From Armatimonadota bacterium (lineage in GTDB: Bacteria > Armatimonadota > Fimbriimonadia > Fimbriimonadales > Fimbriimonadaceae): DNA of 64,000 bases. Position numbers and translations under genes: made by a program. The notes below the pieces were generated by a model. That model searched no databases. It worked only from the letters and a program-made list of their open reading frames with translations, and was not told where the DNA came from. Location of the stretch: NCBI GenBank assembly GCA_016789105.1, contig JAEURN010000004.1, positions 248,001 through 312,000 on the forward strand, given 5' to 3'. Below are positions 63,869 to 64,000 of this stretch, one piece after another (within the stretch, counting starts at the first letter, position 1; the number at the start of each line of letters is the position of its first letter).

Positions 63869-64000
63869 TTACTCGGTACCCGGGGTGTGGCCGCCTTGCT
63901 GGGCCAGCCATTTTTCGATGCGTTGGTCGTGGACAAACCAAATGATCGCCACAGCGACATAGACCGCCATTGCCAACCATTGGTTGTAGAACCCGATCGC
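63869..64000 (-). CDS. Membrane protein C-terminus, TMEM175/DUF1211-like (partial)
   Basis: The last 43 codons of a gene running off the right edge, ending at TAA 63869-63871. They encode a final membrane helix and short tail (QWLAMAVYVAVAIIWFVHDQRIEKW), which resembles the end of TMEM175-type potassium-channel proteins. It is 13 bases upstream of the helicase on the same strand. Confidence 0.5.
   Translation of the reverse strand, partial: AIGFYNQWLAMAVYVAVAIIWFVHDQRIEKWLAQQGGHTPGTE

Overview
The window is a dense, GC-rich bacterial chromosome segment. Gaps between genes never exceed about 230 bases, and I see no rRNA, tRNA, CRISPR array, transposase or plasmid function. Several traits together point to Armatimonadota, probably class Fimbriimonadia. 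These are PEP-CTERM proteins (four, one cut by the window edge), prepilins with the classic N-terminus plus the FPVFAQA segment, many small lipoproteins and start codons sitting just behind a -10 box. That assignment rests on protein style, not on a search.

Layout. 1-4.9 kb: end of a PEP-CTERM protein, tgt, inorganic pyrophosphatase, a lipoprotein, a 2-hydroxyacid dehydrogenase and a membrane protein. 5-12.5 kb: PEP-CTERM protein, miaB (minus), a VKOR-DsbA fusion, mnmA, two small membrane proteins, an AI-2E-family transporter and a secreted protein. 12.5-19.6 kb: ligA, an Ogg1-type glycosylase, aldo/keto reductase, an ACT-domain protein coupled to aspartate kinase, and GDP-fucose synthase. 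19.7-31.5 kb: glycosyltransferase and MoxR (minus), a SecD-P1-like membrane protein, four secreted proteins or lipoproteins of similar design, rodA, ftsK, a polysaccharide deacetylase, an OsmC protein and tpiA. 32.1-35.7 kb (minus): an oxidative-stress-looking cluster of sodA, an ECF sigma factor, a previously uncalled 53-residue protein, a large polytopic membrane protein and msrB. 36.4-39.3 kb: two tandem PEP-CTERM proteins and enolase. 39.3-46.7 kb: an orphan sdhC, rfbC/rfbA/rfbB, a sialidase, ahcY, apbE and a formylglycine-generating-enzyme-like protein. 46.7-49.4 kb: a two-component system and an unknown protein. 49.4-53.1 kb: a Tat-exported Gfo/Idh oxidoreductase, a GDP-mannose-3,5-epimerase-like enzyme and a glycosyltransferase. 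53.1-54.05 kb: an AT-rich patch with a DUF3800 gene, the only clear accessory insertion. 54.05-64 kb: MATE transporter, AIM24 protein, thrS, prepilins, a MacB-like permease, two paralogous tiny lipoproteins, a Pif1-like helicase and the end of a TMEM175-like protein.

The most consistent unexplained signal is promoter architecture. At least 22 genes, on both strands, have a TANNNT-type hexamer 5 to 15 bases (most often exactly 6) before the start codon and no room for a normal ribosome-binding site, which implies leaderless or near-leaderless mRNAs as the default for first genes. Genes inside operons instead overlap by ATGA/GTGA/TTGA, and a few genes (PEP-CTERM proteins, a prepilin, thrS, tgt) keep clear Shine-Dalgarno sequences. 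Other leads are a Tgt whose three zinc cysteines are all replaced, the ECF sigma/53-residue/membrane/MsrB operon, and the paired micro-lipoproteins next to a prepilin.
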